Source of the DNA: Rhodeus uyekii
Lineage: Eukaryota > Chordata > Actinopteri > Cypriniformes > Acheilognathidae
Direction of reading: 5' to 3'
NCBI GenBank assembly: GCA_037043235.1
Contig: JAWRVZ010000569.1
Coordinates: forward strand, 89,726-153,725
DNA length: 64,000 bases
The translations under genes were made by a program, and so were the position numbers. Every line of letters begins with the position of its first letter. Position 1 is the first letter of the stretch. Shown here in pieces: positions 61,829 through 64,000 of this stretch. The notes below the pieces were generated by a model. That model made no database searches. It was not told the origin of the DNA and saw nothing but the letters and a program-made list of their open reading frames with translations.

Positions 61829-63326
61829 ATTTATTATTATTATTCTTCTTCCACCCAGAAGTCAATGGCAGCCCATAGAACCGTAAGTGGGAAAATGATG
61901 AAATTTGGCACACACATAGAGGACAGTCCAATCATTGACCACACCAATTTTGGAGTCTCTACCTCAATCCCTCTAGCGCCACCAACTGTCCAAAATTACA
62001 CTTACATTTATGCTAATAACTCTTGAACCATAAGGGCTAGAAACACAATTCTTTTGTCCACTGATTCGTTGGCTCATGCTGATTCGATTGGGTCCCATGA
62101 CGTCATTTCCCTTATGATAATTTGTCCGCCATTTTGAATTTTATGAAAAACCAACTTTTTCAAACTCCTCCTAGACCGTTGGTCCGATTTTCACGAAAAT
62201 TGAACCACATCATCTCCAGACTATGTAGACAAAAAGTTATGAGAATCAAGTTGATTGGTCAAACCGTTTTTGATAAACATGCAAAAGATTTTGACGAATT
62301 TGCCGCAAAAATGCAATTGAGGCTATATCTCCGCAACGCATTTGCGTATTCAGACCAAAATTGGTGTGTGTCATAGTAGTCATGATCTGAGGCTACCTGC
62401 AGAGTTTTGGCGCACTGCCCCCTAGTGGTCAGGAGATATAAAAAAGTGAGTTTTTTGCTCGTAACTTCTGAACACTTTGTTCAAAAATCATAAAACTGGT
62501 CTCTTTAGATTCAGGGCATCATGCTGAGTCGTGCGATACCAAATTTTCTTATATCTGCCATTTTGGGTGTCGGCCATTTTGAAATTTGTCGTAAAATGCT
62601 ATATTTTACAAACGCATTGGCGTATCATTACGAAACTCAGTATGTGTCTTTGGGACCTTGATTTGAACCTACACCAAAAGTTTCAGGGCAGCGCCACCTT
62701 GTGGTCAAAAGTTATAACACAATTTCCTAAAATGCTAATAACTTTTGATTACATTAAGCTATTTTAAAACAAATGATCTTAATATGTTCCTTGGGTCACA
62801 CCGAGAACACAGATACCAAATTTGACATAGTTTGCCTAAATTTCATATCCGCCATGTTGTTTTCTTCAAAAACCTACTTTTTCAAACTCCTCCTAGACCG
62901 TTTGTCCGATTTTCACCAAAATCGAATCGTATCATCTTCAGACTGTGCTGACAAAATGTTATGGATTTCGTGTTGATAGACAAAACCGTTTACGTATACC
63001 GCAATTACAAATTTGAGGTAGTGATGACAAAATGACTTTAATGCTTTAAGTCAGTAATGTTTTGTCCAAATAACACCAAACTTTGCAGATTTCATTGTCA
63101 CATTACTCGGACCCAATTCTAACAATTTGGACACAGCGCCAACTATTGGTCCAAAGCGCTAAACTTTTCATTCAAATTACAGTGTCTGTATTAATGATTT
63201 TTCAGCCATTTAGCCTAAAATCATAATAAAATGCATTTAGTTGTTGATTACTTCAATTGCTCTTATGCTGCCGGCCACGTCAATGCCCTGTTTGTGCTTG
63301 GCCCCGTCATTGCTGCTTGCAGCTAT
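61829..63326 (+). repeat. Unit 41, type C with divergent first block
   Basis: CRE at 62098-62105, although its surroundings differ (GGGTCCCATGACGTCATTTC). A patch of about 100 bp, from about 62,045 to 62,175, differs from every other unit. CTCF-like core at 62416-62428. The rest matches unit 40. Confidence 0.92.
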
Positions 63327-64000
63327 ATTTATTATTATTCTTCTTCTTCTTCCAACACAAGTCAATGGCAGCCCATAGAACCGTATGCAGGAAAATGATG
63401 AAATTTGGCACACACATAGAGGACAGTCCAATCATTGACCACACCAATTTTGGAGTCTCTAACCTCAATCCCTCTAGCGCCACCAACTGTCCAAAGTTAC
63501 ACTTACATTTATGCTAATAACTCTTGAACCATAAGGGCTAGAAACAAAATTCCTTTGTCCACTGATTCCTTGGCTCAAGCCGATTCGATTGCACCCTATG
63601 ACGTCATTTTCCGTCATGAAAATTTTTCCGCAATTTTGAATTTTATGAAAAACCTACTTTGTCGAACTCCTCCTAGGCCGTTTGTCTGATTCTCACAAAA
63701 ATTGAACCACATCATCTCCAGACTATGGAGACAAAAAGTTATGAGAATCAAGTTGATTGGTCAAACCGTTTTTGATAAACTTGCGAAAGAGTTCGACGAA
63801 TTTGCCGCAAAAATGAACTTGAGGCTATATCTCCGCAACGCATTTGCGTATTCAGACCAAAATTGGTGTGTGTCATAGTAGTCATGATCTGAGGCTACCT
63901 GCAGAGTTTTGGCGCACTGCCCCCTAGTGGTCAGGAGATATAAAAAATTGACTTTTTTGCTTATAACTTCTGAACACTTTGGTCAAAAATCATAAAACTG
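63327..64000 (+). repeat. Unit 42, type C, 3' truncated by window edge
   Basis: Hinge (TTA)3(TTC)n, head CAACACAAGTCAATGG, CRE at 63599-63606, CTCF-like core at 63918-63930. The array clearly continues beyond the window. Confidence 0.93.

Larger units (their letters stand above)
1..64000 (+). repeat. Macrosatellite-like tandem array, 43 direct units
   Basis: The whole window is a head-to-tail array of 1.1-, 1.5- and 1.9-kb units sharing the same ordered landmarks. These are a CCATNGAAGTCTATG-like or CACCCAGAAGTCAATGG head, a GCGCCACCAACTGTCC block, TGACGTCATTTTCCGTCATG, AAAACCTACTTT, CCCCCTAGTGGTCAG, GATACCAAATTTT, TTTTTCAGCCATTTAG, and a terminal CTTGGCCCCGT. No unique (non-repeat) sequence is visible anywhere. 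I count 14 type A units, 14 type B, one A/B hybrid and 14 type C or C-ending units. The orientation label is arbitrary but uniform. Divergence ranges from no difference I could find between some B units to obvious divergence between A and C. No gene is supported inside. Confidence 0.97.

Noticed and set aside
1..64000. Autonomous transposon coding region
   Set aside because: No frame reaches 120 codons and no transposase, reverse transcriptase or Rep/helicase motif is visible in the window.
1..64000. Centromeric alpha-satellite-type array
   Set aside because: Units of 1.1-1.9 kb with mixed classes and no regular ~170-bp monomer or recognisable CENP-B box make this unsupported, although a heterochromatic location cannot be excluded.

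Overview
This window shows no protein-coding gene, rRNA, tRNA or CRISPR array that I can support. All 64 kb is one uninterrupted head-to-tail tandem array of related repeat units (a macrosatellite-scale array). The window starts and ends inside units. I count 43 units (numbered 0 to 42), all in the same orientation. Open reading frames of 60-111 codons recur only because the units recur. Many start at non-ATG codons, overlap on both strands and are broken in sibling units.

Host: the long AT-rich non-coding array, the (TTA)n/(TTC)n microsatellites and the hairpin minisatellite starting GGGGCCAAGCACCGAAGGTGC point to an animal nuclear genome. From memory this resembles repeat families of ray-finned fish, but I could not verify that.

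Architecture: units fall into three length classes. Type A is about 1.1 kb (head, one ~0.6-kb core, tail). Type B is about 1.9 kb (head, core, ~115-bp spacer, second diverged core, tail). Type C is about 1.5 kb (head, core, shortened second core, tail). Both the cores and the spacers look like diverged copies of an older ~280-450-bp monomer, so the array is nested at three or more levels. Units 0-20 (about 1-29,118) are A and B only. Unit 21 switches from A-like to C-like at about 29,511. Units 22 and 29-42 are mostly C, with isolated B units at 32,113, 47,039 and 55,326. Units 23-28 return to B and A.

Junctions: each unit begins with a hinge made of zero to four copies of a ~56-65-bp hairpin minisatellite, followed by (TTA)n and (TTC)n tracts. 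The end of the preceding unit carries GCTTGGCCCC, a perfect inverted match to the start of the minisatellite, and in A and B units a GCTGCTAGCAGC palindrome lies between them. Most switches of unit type occur at this hinge.

Possible function (inference): on the minus strand the array carries about 54 exact copies of a 13-bp sequence fitting the vertebrate CTCF core (CCACTAGGGGGCA), all in one orientation. It also carries a perfect CRE palindrome (TGACGTCA) in 42 of 43 units, YY1-like CGCCATTTT/CGGCCATTTT words, and TATA-like words. This resembles the logic of CTCF/YY1-bound macrosatellites such as mammalian DXZ4, and is the main candidate for an undescribed system here. Several B units are, as far as I can compare them, indel-free copies in four different neighbourhoods. 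That implies very recent homogenisation, single-unit dispersal or assembly effects.
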